From contig JAZRHB010000043.1 of assembly GCA_045644605.1 (NCBI GenBank), positions 1 through 32,388 of the forward strand: DNA of 32,388 nucleotides. Reading direction: 5' to 3'. Position numbers and translations under genes: made by a program. This DNA comes from RGIG4103 sp045644605 (GTDB lineage Bacteria; Bacillota; Clostridia; RUG12999). Of the stretch, positions 24,375 through 31,572 are shown in pieces. Positions within the stretch are counted from its first letter, which is position 1. Every line of letters begins with the position of its first letter. Under the pieces are notes generated by a model. That model was not told the DNA's origin and searched no databases. It saw nothing but the letters and a program-made list of their open reading frames with translations.

Positions 24375-25634
24375 TCATCCTTTTCTTAAGTATTTGTCAA
24401 TTTCGTTAAGTACTATTTCCTGCGACTCGCCGCTTTCCATATGTTTAAGAGCGCATTTGCCGGCTTCAATTTCGTTGTCGCCTATTACAATTGTGTACTC
24501 GGCGCCGATTTTGTCGGCATATTTCATCTGCGCTTTAAGTCCTCTGCCCATACAGTCGCGAACTGCGCTGATTCCTTTCCTGCGAAGGTCAGAAACAAGC
24601 TTTACGCCGTAGTCTACTGCTTTGTCACCAAGCTCGCAAACAAAGATTTTCGGTTTCGGTTTACCGGGGATTTCTAACCCTTGCGCCTCCATTGTAAGAA
24701 GCAGTCTTTCAAGCCCAAGCCCAAACCCGATACCCGGTGTCGGGTGTCCGCCAAGCTGCTCAACAAGTCCGTCGTATCTGCCGCCGCCGCATACTGTGCT
24801 TTGTGCACCAAGCGAGTCGGATTTTATTTCAAACACGGTTTTTGTATAATAATCAAGTCCGCGTACGATACCGGAATCTATGTTATAGTTGATACCAAGA
24901 ATTTCAAGGGTGTGTTTAACTCCGTCAAAGTGGCTGCTGCACTCATCGCATATATAATCAAGAAGAACGGGTGCATCCTTAACAAGCTCACCGCACGACG
25001 GGTCTTTACAGTCAAGTATTCGCATCGGATTTTTGTCAAACCTTGTTTTACAGGTCGGGCAAAGACTGTCATATTTCTTTTCTAAAAATTCTTTAAGTGC
25101 TTTATTATATTTTGCTCTGCACTCGGGACAACCGATACTGTTTATGTTGAGTGTAAGACCTTTAATTCCAAGTCGTGCAAAAAACTCCATTGCAAGCGAT
25201 ATGATTTCCGCATCGATACGGAAATCGCTACTGCCGAAAGCTTCAATACCGAACTGACGGAACTCTCTGTATCTGCCTGCCTGCGGTTTTTCGTTTCGGT
25301 AACAGGTTATAAGGTAAAACAGTTTTATGGGCAGTGCCCCTGCAAGAAGCGAATGTTCAAGCACACTTCTTACAGTTCCCGCCGTACCTTCGGGGCGAAG
25401 CGTAATTGTTCTTCCGCCTTTATCCGTAAAGGTATACATTTCTTTATGCACAACGTCAGATGTATGACCTACGCCTCTTGCAAAAAGGTCGGTATATTCA
25501 AATACGGGAAATCTTATTTCATCAAACCCGAAATCTCTGCAGACTTCTTTTGCCGTTTTTTCAATATAGTCCCATTTGTATGCATCTTCCGGCAATATGT
25601 CGTATGTGCCTTTTAGAGCTTTTATTTTTTCCAT
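24375..25634 (-). CDS. hisS: Histidine--tRNA ligase (HisRS)
   Basis: 419-residue class II synthetase. Motif 1 region RFPVFEYTDLF, motif 2 CYRNEKPQAGRYREFRQFG, the histidine-specific GLDYYTKTVFE and GGGRYDGLVEQLG motifs, and motif 3 GIGFGLGLERLL are all clear. Four cysteine pairs between about 173 and 240 (CPEC, CPTC, CKDPSC, CDEC) form a likely zinc-binding insertion, known in clostridial HisRS but absent from E. coli. ATG follows AAGGATGA, 14 bases after pgm. The C-terminal anticodon domain is present. Confidence 0.97.
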   Translation of the reverse strand: MEKIKALKGTYDILPEDAYKWDYIEKTAKEVCRDFGFDEIRFPVFEYTDLFARGVGHTSDVVHKEMYTFTDKGGRTITLRPEGTAGTVRSVLEHSLLAGALPIKLFYLITCYRNEKPQAGRYREFRQFGIEAFGSSDFRIDAEIISLAMEFFARLGIKGLTLNINSIGCPECRAKYNKALKEFLEKKYDSLCPTCKTRFDKNPMRILDCKDPSCGELVKDAPVLLDYICDECSSHFDGVKHTLEILGINYNIDSGIVRGLDYYTKTVFEIKSDSLGAQSTVCGGGRYDGLVEQLGGHPTPGIGFGLGLERLLLTMEAQGLEIPGKPKPKIFVCELGDKAVDYGVKLVSDLRRKGISAVRDCMGRGLKAQMKYADKIGAEYTIVIGDNEIEAGKCALKHMESGESQEIVLNEIDKYLRKG

Positions 25635-25648
25635 TGTTATCTCATCCT

Positions 25649-27385
25649 TTATTCCATTGTGTCAATTAAACTCTTTATAAAATCAAGCATTGTATCAAGG
25701 TCAGCTTCCGCCTTTTCAATACTGTCGGCTTTCGTTCCGAAATAGAACTTGATTTTCGGTTCCGTTCCCGACGGGCGCGCCGCACACCATGCATCCCCGT
25801 CAAGTTCAAACAGAAGTACGTTTGATTTAGGCAAATCTATTTTAGTTTCTGCGCCGTTATTCAAATCCGTTTTTGTACCGCAGGAAATATCCGTAAAGAA
25901 ATTAACCTTATGACTTGCAATCATTTTCGGCGGATTACTTCTTATTCCTGCCATTATACGTTTTATCTTTTCAACACCCTCAATACCCTCAAGAGTTATT
26001 GATAAAAGTCGTTCTCTGTATGTGCCGTATTTTTCATAAAGCTCCATAAGAGCATCGTAAAGACTCATTCCTTTAAGGCTGTAGTATGCCGCCATTTCAG
26101 CAATAAGCATTGATGCCACAACCGCATCCTTATCCCTTGCGTGTGTTCCCACAAGGTAGCCATAGCTTTCTTCAAATCCGAGCAGATACTCGCGACTGCC
26201 TGTTTTTTCAAATTCTTTTATTTTTTCGCCGATAAACTTAAATCCCGTAAGAACGTTCATAACCTCTACGCCGTATGCCTTACATATTGCATCAGGCATA
26301 TAGCTTGTTACAATTGTTTTTATGACAACACCGTTATCGGGTAGGTTATTTACCGCTTTTCTTGATGAAAGTACATATTCCGTAAGAAGCGCTCCAACCA
26401 TATTACCCGTGAGAGCGATATATTCGCCGTCTGTTTTCCTTACTACAACACCAATTCTGTCGCAGTCGGGGTCTGTACCGAAGATAAAATCAATATCTTC
26501 TTTTTTTGCAATTTCGATTGCAATGTCAAACGCACTTTTTTCTTCCGGATTAGGTGATTTAACCGTCGGGAATGTTCCGTCGGGTTCAAGCTGACTTTCC
26601 ACAAGATATACGTTTTTAAATCCAACCTCATCAAGCATTCTGCGGACAGGTATATTGCCGCTGCCGTGAAGCGGTGTATATATCATTTTGAATTTATCTG
26701 CCGCAATTTTAACCGCTTCGGGATTAAGCTGCTGTTTTTTAACTTCAGCAAGGTATACATCATCAACCTCGTCGCCAAAAACATTTATAAGCCCCGATGC
26801 TATGCCCTCATCCATACTGCAGGTTTTTGCACCGGTAAAAATATCTGTTTTTTCAATAAGGGCAAGTACCTTATCCGCATCCTCCGGAGGAAGCTGTCCG
26901 CCGTCGGCACTGTAAACCTTATATCCGTTGTATTTTGCAGGGTTATGGCTTGCCGTAATCATAATTCCGGCAACCGCACCGAAATGTCGTACCGCAAAGG
27001 AAAGCTCCGGTACGGGACGAAGGCGGTTTGAAAGATATACTTTAATGCCGTTTGCCGCAAGAACCATTGCCGCTTCTTTTGCAAACACATCAGAGTTTAT
27101 TCTTGGGTCATAAGAGATTGCAACCCCCATATCTTTCCCATCAGGGAAATTAGCCAGGATATAATCCGCAAGTCCCTGAGTTGTCTTTTTAACTGTATAT
27201 ACATTCATTCTGTTTGTTCCGGCACCAAGCACTCCGCGCAGTCCCGCCGTACCGAATTCCAGATCTTTGTAAAATCTATCTTCAATTTCTTTTTCATCAT
27301 TTGAAATAGCCGTAAGCTCCGCTTTGGTTTTTTCATCAACCGCGTCGGAAGAAAGCCATAAATTGTAACACTGTTTATACGTCAT
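25649..27385 (-). CDS. pgcA: Phosphoglucomutase/phosphomannomutase (alpha-D-phosphohexomutase)
   Basis: 578-residue alpha-phosphohexomutase interconverting glucose 1- and 6-phosphate (or mannose equivalents). Phosphoserine loop TASHNP (Ser about 146), metal loop DPDCDR, sugar loop GFEESYGYL and phosphate-binding RPSGTEPK are all intact. The length matches Bacillus PgcA rather than the shorter GlmM. An upstream open extension of 40 residues crosses the promoter and is not used; ATG 27385 follows GGGAGG. First gene of the long operon. Confidence 0.94.
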   Translation of the reverse strand: MTYKQCYNLWLSSDAVDEKTKAELTAISNDEKEIEDRFYKDLEFGTAGLRGVLGAGTNRMNVYTVKKTTQGLADYILANFPDGKDMGVAISYDPRINSDVFAKEAAMVLAANGIKVYLSNRLRPVPELSFAVRHFGAVAGIMITASHNPAKYNGYKVYSADGGQLPPEDADKVLALIEKTDIFTGAKTCSMDEGIASGLINVFGDEVDDVYLAEVKKQQLNPEAVKIAADKFKMIYTPLHGSGNIPVRRMLDEVGFKNVYLVESQLEPDGTFPTVKSPNPEEKSAFDIAIEIAKKEDIDFIFGTDPDCDRIGVVVRKTDGEYIALTGNMVGALLTEYVLSSRKAVNNLPDNGVVIKTIVTSYMPDAICKAYGVEVMNVLTGFKFIGEKIKEFEKTGSREYLLGFEESYGYLVGTHARDKDAVVASMLIAEMAAYYSLKGMSLYDALMELYEKYGTYRERLLSITLEGIEGVEKIKRIMAGIRSNPPKMIASHKVNFFTDISCGTKTDLNNGAETKIDLPKSNVLLFELDGDAWCAARPSGTEPKIKFYFGTKADSIEKAEADLDTMLDFIKSLIDTME

Positions 27386-27421
27386 CTCATTGTCCTCCCT
27401 TAATATAATATACCAAAATAT

Positions 27422-27450
27422 ATTATATAATAAATATATATTAAAGTCAA
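27422..27450 (-). promoter_or_regulatory. Promoter of the pgm-hisS-aspS-ABC operon
   Basis: On the minus strand TTGACT (27445-27450), a 17-base AT-rich spacer and TATAAT (27422-27427), with a start expected about 30 bases before the pgm ATG. The same -35 and -10 hexamers are used by the T-box promoter. Confidence 0.85.
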
Positions 27451-27476
27451 TATTTTTACCCTTTTTACATAGCAAA

Positions 27477-27500
27477 AAGCAGAAGAAACTTCTTCTGCTT
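27477..27500 (-). terminator. Terminator of the alpha/beta-hydrolase gene
   Basis: 11-bp arms AAGCAGAAGAA and TTCTTCTGCTT (27477-27487 with 27490-27500) followed on the minus strand by a T-run. It separates the hydrolase from the pgm promoter. Confidence 0.75.
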
Positions 27501-27523
27501 ATCATATGTAAATGAATTTTGAT

Positions 27524-28360
27524 TTATTCGCTGTATGGTCCGCCAAAAACGATGCCAAGCCATTCTATGCTCAGTTTAAGCCACGACTGCAGATGCTCTC
27601 TTATTTCACGGCAATCTTCGTCAAGCACCTCACGGGTTGCAAGCGATACACCGTGTCCGCCGCGCGGATACAAATGCATTTCAAATTCGATATTATTTTC
27701 TTTAAGTGCCGACGCAAACATCATTGTGTTTTCAACCGGTACAGACGCATCATCAATGTTATGGAAAATAAATGCCGGCGGAGTTTTATCCGAAACCTGC
27801 TTTTCGAGCGACATAAATTCAAGCATTTCGCTAGTCGCATCTTCACCGAGAAGTCTGTTAAAGCTGCCTCGATGTGCTTTTTCTCCACTTGTAATTACGG
27901 GATAACATAAAATAAGTCCGTTAGGTTTATTTTTGCCCTTTTCCATTCCCGCCACATCCATAAGGAAATCCTTATCCCAATGCACGCCAAGACTTGCCGC
28001 AAGATGACCTCCCGCAGAAAATCCTATTACAAAAATTTTATTTTCGTCAATTCCCCATTTTTCCGCATTATCTCTTATAATACACATTGCTCGTGTCACA
28101 TCATAAATCGGCTGCGGATGTTTGTTGGGCGCAACACTGTATTGAAGCACAAAAGCGTGGTATCCCGCCACATTATAGCTTAATGCAATACACTGCGCTT
28201 CTCTGGGAGAAAGGTGTCCGTATCCGCCGCCCGGACATACAAGAACTGCAGCACGTTTGGGCTTATTTTCAAGTACATATGTTTCAAGTTCGGGGCGAAA
28301 ATCCGGGTCCTTTCCGTCGTACGGAAGGTCTTTCCAGATATCTATTCTTTCGTTTATCAT
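27524..28360 (-). CDS. Alpha/beta-hydrolase, acetylesterase/BD-FAE-like
   Basis: 278 residues with the VCPGGGYGHLSPRE oxyanion-hole segment (about 41-54), nucleophile GFSAGGH (Ser in the G-x-S-x-G elbow), an IDDASVPV acid region and GGHGV catalytic histidine near 239. It belongs with acetyl-xylan/feruloyl-type esterases (dienelactone hydrolase-like fold) and is probably cytoplasmic because no signal peptide is present. It is a monocistronic gene with its own promoter and terminator. The exact substrate cannot be inferred. Confidence 0.88.
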   Translation of the reverse strand: MINERIDIWKDLPYDGKDPDFRPELETYVLENKPKRAAVLVCPGGGYGHLSPREAQCIALSYNVAGYHAFVLQYSVAPNKHPQPIYDVTRAMCIIRDNAEKWGIDENKIFVIGFSAGGHLAASLGVHWDKDFLMDVAGMEKGKNKPNGLILCYPVITSGEKAHRGSFNRLLGEDATSEMLEFMSLEKQVSDKTPPAFIFHNIDDASVPVENTMMFASALKENNIEFEMHLYPRGGHGVSLATREVLDEDCREIREHLQSWLKLSIEWLGIVFGGPYSE

Positions 28361-28387
28361 ATTATCATCTCCTTTAAAGATACTATA

Positions 28388-28416
28388 ATTTTATACCAAA
28401 TACTTTTCATTGTCAA
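28388..28416 (-). promoter_or_regulatory. Promoter of the alpha/beta-hydrolase
   Basis: Minus strand TTGACA (28411-28416), 17-base spacer, TAAAAT (28388-28393). It diverges from the promoter at 28425-28453 with only 8 bases between the two -35 boxes. Confidence 0.82.
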
Positions 28417-28424
28417 TAAATATC

Positions 28425-28453
28425 TTGATTATTTTGGCAAAATGGTATATAAT
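28425..28453 (+). promoter_or_regulatory. Promoter of the cysteine desulfurase-tsaC operon
   Basis: TTGATT (28425-28430), 17-base spacer, TATAAT (28448-28453) on the plus strand; the start codon TTG 28486 lies 32 bases further on. Confidence 0.82.
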
Positions 28454-28485
28454 TCTTTTGTATACTTCTATAAAGGATGATAGTT

Positions 28486-29610
28486 TTGAACATATATTTT
28501 GACAACGCTGCAACAACAGCCGTATGCAAAGAGGCGGCAAGTGCCGTGCTTGATGCAATGACAAACACATACGGCAATCCGTCATCCCTTCACCTTATGG
28601 GGATGGAAGCCGAAAACATTGTTAAATCGGCAAGAAGTGAAATTGCCGGAAAACTTGGCGTTCCCGCCGAATGTGTATACTTTACATCAGGCGGTACGGA
28701 AAGCAATAATACCGCTATTTTCGGTGCCTGTCTTAAAACCAATTTAAAAGGCAGACGTATAATAACATCAAAGGCGGAACATCCTGCTGTGCTTGAACCA
28801 TTCAAAGTGCTTGCAGAAAAAGGCTTTGACGTGCAGTATATAAATCTTCTGCCGGGTGGCGCAATCGACATTTCCCATCTTGAAAAACTACTTACGGAAG
28901 ATACCGTTTTTGTGAGTATAATGGGCATAAATAACGAAACCGGATCTATAATGCCGCTTGACGAGGCAGTGCGTTTAATACGCAAAAAAAGTCCGAATGC
29001 ACTTATCCATAGCGATATGGTTCAGGCATTTTGCAAAGTGCCTATGGCTGACGTTGATTTGGCATCTGTAAGCAGTCATAAAGTTCATGGTCCGAAAGGC
29101 GTCGGCGCACTTTATATCAAAAAAGGTGTTAACATAAATCCGCTTATGTTTGGCGGCGGTCAGGAAAAGCATTTCCGTTCAGGAACTGAAAATGTGCCCG
29201 GAATTGCAGGGTTTGGTGTGGCAGTAAAAAAAGCCGATATAAAAAAAGACAATGAACATACGGCTATGCTTAAATCCGCACTTATTGATGCAATTTCAGA
29301 CATTCCCGACATTCAGATAAATGGTGAAAACACCTCTTCCCACGTGCTTAATATTTCGTTTAAAGACGTGCGCAGTGAAGTGTTTTTACACACGCTTGAA
29401 TCAAACGGAATTATGGTATCGTCAGGCTCGGCTTGTTCATCAAATAAACCAAGTCCGTCGCACGTACTTACGGCAATGGGTGTTGATGCGAAATCCATCG
29501 ACAGTGCCATAAGGTTCAGTTTTTCCGTTTATAACACAATTGATGAGATTAATTTCTGTGCAGACGTTATAAAAAATCAGCTTCCCATTTTGCGCAGAAT
29601 TATGAGGTGA
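28486..29610 (+). CDS. Cysteine desulfurase (NifS/IscS-type)
   Basis: PLP enzyme releasing sulfur from cysteine for Fe-S clusters and tRNA thiolation. Numbering from TTG: YFDNAATT at the start, GGTESNN, catalytic His ahead of HPAV, SSHKVHGPKG with PLP Lys199, and the sulfur-accepting Cys317 in SSGSACSS within the flexible loop. 374 residues, the size of NifS-like proteins. TTG 28486 is used because AAAGGA lies 8 bases before it; an ATG at 28477 overlaps that site. The gene next to it makes tRNA t6A precursor, so a tRNA thiolation role is possible. The specific paralog cannot be named. Confidence 0.95.
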   Translation: MNIYFDNAATTAVCKEAASAVLDAMTNTYGNPSSLHLMGMEAENIVKSARSEIAGKLGVPAECVYFTSGGTESNNTAIFGACLKTNLKGRRIITSKAEHPAVLEPFKVLAEKGFDVQYINLLPGGAIDISHLEKLLTEDTVFVSIMGINNETGSIMPLDEAVRLIRKKSPNALIHSDMVQAFCKVPMADVDLASVSSHKVHGPKGVGALYIKKGVNINPLMFGGGQEKHFRSGTENVPGIAGFGVAVKKADIKKDNEHTAMLKSALIDAISDIPDIQINGENTSSHVLNISFKDVRSEVFLHTLESNGIMVSSGSACSSNKPSPSHVLTAMGVDAKSIDSAIRFSFSVYNTIDEINFCADVIKNQLPILRRIMR

Positions 29611-29614
29611 GATT

Positions 29615-30619
29615 TTGGAAACTAAAGTTATATTTTCTGATGATATACAAGGTCTTAAAGAAGCCGGTGAAATTATAAAAAGCGGCGGTCTTGTTGTGTT
29701 CCCTACCGAAACGGTATACGGAATAGGCGCCGACGGACTTAACGAAAATGCAATAAAAAGCATATATGTTGCAAAGGGCCGTCCGTCCGACAATCCGCTG
29801 ATATTACATACCGACAGTATTGAAAAAGCCGAAAAAATCGGGCATATAAACCCGATTGCAAAACGTCTTTTTGAAACATTTTCACCCGGCCCCCTGACCG
29901 TTGTTGTAAAGAAAAAAGACATTGTTCCCTTTGCGGCAACGGGCGGACTTGATACGGTTGCAATCCGCATTCCGTCGTCTGAAACAGCAAGGGCAATTAT
30001 TGAATATTCGGGTGCCTATATTGCCGCGCCAAGCGCCAATATTTCAGGTCGACCAAGCCCCACAACAGCGGCGCACGTTATTGAAGATTTAAGCGGCAGA
30101 GTAGATATGATTATTGACGGCGGCAATGCCGATATAGGAATTGAATCGACTGTTATTGATACCACAGGCGAATCCCCCGTTATTCTTCGTCCGGGGAAAA
30201 TAACACTATCTGATTTGCAAAAAATATTCCCTGATGCAATATCAGAAAAGCATATGAAAGAAAATACCGATGGGTATAAACCGAAAAGTCCGGGAATGAA
30301 ATATAAGCATTATGCACCGCAGGCAAAGGTTGTTGTTTTTGAAAAAGATGCAAAAACAAAAATTTCCGCCGAGCTTGAAAACCTAAAAAAAGACGGAATT
30401 AGAGCGGGTGTATTTTGCAAATCATCATCTTCTTACGATGCAGAATTTATAATAAAATGGCAGGATAACGAGGATATGGCACATATTTTATTTTCCGCCC
30501 TCCGAGAGTTTGACAAAACAGGTGCACAGGTGATTTTATGCGAAGCTCCCGACAATGATGCTATGGGCGAAAGTGTACGAAACAGATTATATAAATCTGC
30601 AGGATATGATATAAGATAA
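29615..30619 (+). CDS. tsaC: L-threonylcarbamoyladenylate synthase (TsaC/Sua5)
   Basis: Makes threonylcarbamoyl-AMP for t6A37 of ANN-reading tRNAs. The YrdC domain covers about 1-205 (VVFPTETVYGIG, KGRPSDNPLILH, RIPS...AAPSANISGRPSPT and the RPG loop). The rest is the Sua5 extension (KPKSPGMKYKHYAPQAKV linker and a Rossmann-like C-terminal domain), so it is the long Sua5 type. Start TTG 29615 follows GAGGTGA, 4 bases after the cysteine desulfurase stop. Confidence 0.95.
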   Translation: METKVIFSDDIQGLKEAGEIIKSGGLVVFPTETVYGIGADGLNENAIKSIYVAKGRPSDNPLILHTDSIEKAEKIGHINPIAKRLFETFSPGPLTVVVKKKDIVPFAATGGLDTVAIRIPSSETARAIIEYSGAYIAAPSANISGRPSPTTAAHVIEDLSGRVDMIIDGGNADIGIESTVIDTTGESPVILRPGKITLSDLQKIFPDAISEKHMKENTDGYKPKSPGMKYKHYAPQAKVVVFEKDAKTKISAELENLKKDGIRAGVFCKSSSSYDAEFIIKWQDNEDMAHILFSALREFDKTGAQVILCEAPDNDAMGESVRNRLYKSAGYDIR

Positions 30620-30631
30620 AACATAAAAAAA

Positions 30632-30661
30632 TATCCGCCGTTATGCGCATAGCGGCGGATA
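30632..30661. terminator. Bidirectional terminator between tsaC and mnmM
   Basis: Near-perfect 15-bp arms TATCCGCCGTTATGC and GCATAGCGGCGGATA (one T/G position) with A-run before and T-run after, serving convergent genes. Confidence 0.88.
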
Positions 30662-30670
30662 CTTTTTATT

Positions 30671-31234
30671 TTATTTTTTCTCTATCATAACCGCAATCGG
30701 CGGGCAGTTCGGTCTGTTGACATAGTCAAGAACAAGAACTGTATATTCTTTATAATCAATGGTTTTTATCCACTGCATAAGCGCGTTCTTTTCATCAAAA
30801 CCGGAATCACCGCCGTAATATACTCCAATTGAAATAAGTCCGCCTGGCGAGAGCAGGTTCATAGACTGTGTGATAGCTCTTGCCGTAGTGTCAAATTTTG
30901 TTGCAATACTATGGTCGCCACCCGGCAGATACCCCAGATTAAACATAACCGCAGCAACAGGAGTATCTACATACTTTTCAATATTATGATGTCCGTCATT
31001 TATAAGAACTGCTCTTTCGCTCACTCCTTCTTTTTCAAGAAGAGCCGCCGTATTTTCGAGCGCCTGATTTTGTATGTCAAATGCAAAAACTTTTCCTTTT
31101 TCTCCCACAAGATTAGCAAGAAAAAGCGTATCATGTCCGTTTCCCATTGTGGCATCAATAACAGTATTGCCTTCCGATACGGCTTTTTTTATATATTCAT
31201 GTGTTATTTTTAGTGTACTGTCAGGTATAATCAT
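30671..31234 (-). CDS. mnmM: tRNA 5-aminomethyl-uridine methyltransferase (MnmM/YtqB-type)
   Basis: 187-residue Rossmann methyltransferase with SAM motif VIDATMGNGHDTLFLA (about 24-39), acidic motif FAFDIQ, and the family motif NLGYLPGGDHSI near 100-110 plus IGVYYGGDSGF. The family was long labelled rRNA methylase; B. subtilis YtqB was shown to be MnmM, methylating nm5(s2)U34 of tRNA wobble positions. ATG 31234 follows AAAGGAAAG; a TTG start 18 bases upstream is the alternative. It is monocistronic and convergent with tsaC. Confidence 0.88.
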   Translation of the reverse strand: MIIPDSTLKITHEYIKKAVSEGNTVIDATMGNGHDTLFLANLVGEKGKVFAFDIQNQALENTAALLEKEGVSERAVLINDGHHNIEKYVDTPVAAVMFNLGYLPGGDHSIATKFDTTARAITQSMNLLSPGGLISIGVYYGGDSGFDEKNALMQWIKTIDYKEYTVLVLDYVNRPNCPPIAVMIEKK

Positions 31235-31315
31235 AAACTTTCCTTTCAACAAAAATTAATTTTAAAAATGAATAAAAAACAAAAAACTGTTTACAATATA
31301 GTTCGGGTGATGAAA

Positions 31316-31471
31316 ATGAGCAACAACAATAATAACAAAGCTCAGGATAAAAGAAACGATCAGACAAACAACAAAAACAATCAGTCATCAAACAGCAGAA
31401 ATGAACAGTCAAACAGCAACAACAATAACAACAATAACAATAGCAACAGCAGAAACAACGACTGTAAATAA
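31316..31471 (+). CDS. Small Asn-rich low-complexity protein
   Basis: 51 residues, about 24 of them asparagine, with Ser, Lys, Arg and Gln and almost no hydrophobic residues; it ends NNDCK. The ATG is preceded by CGGGTGA about 5 bases upstream; a slightly longer start at ATG 31310 overlaps that site. The codons (AAC/AAT mixed) look like real coding use rather than a pure repeat. It could be a spore-associated or nucleic-acid-associated protein, but no family is assigned. It diverges from mnmM and is followed by a strong terminator. Confidence 0.6.
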   Translation: MSNNNNNKAQDKRNDQTNNKNNQSSNSRNEQSNSNNNNNNNNSNSRNNDCK

Positions 31472-31527
31472 TTGTTTATCTGACCTTTTTATGGCACAAA
31501 ATTAGTTTTGCCATAGTCCCATATTTA

Positions 31528-31561
31528 AAAAGCGTAAGGCTTGCTTAAGCCTTACGCTTTT
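31528..31561. terminator. Bidirectional terminator between the Asn-rich gene and the SLH gene
   Basis: 15-bp arms AAAAGCGTAAGGCTT and AAGCCTTACGCTTTT with a 4-base loop, flanked by A and T runs; serves both convergent genes. Confidence 0.88.
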
Positions 31562-31572
31562 GCTTTATTTAA

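Noticed and set aside
24681..25085. 134-codon plus-strand frame
   Set aside because: Antisense to hisS with no ribosome binding site or recognised motif.
27386..27505. 40-residue N-terminal extension of pgm
   Set aside because: It would cover the promoter at 27422-27450 and the upstream terminator; ATG 27385 has a good binding site.
27512..27910. Two overlapping plus-strand frames of about 130 codons
   Set aside because: Both are antisense to the alpha/beta-hydrolase, whose catalytic motifs are clear.
31268..31315. Longer start for the Asn-rich protein
   Set aside because: The segment precedes the CGGGTGA site and looks like leader or promoter DNA.
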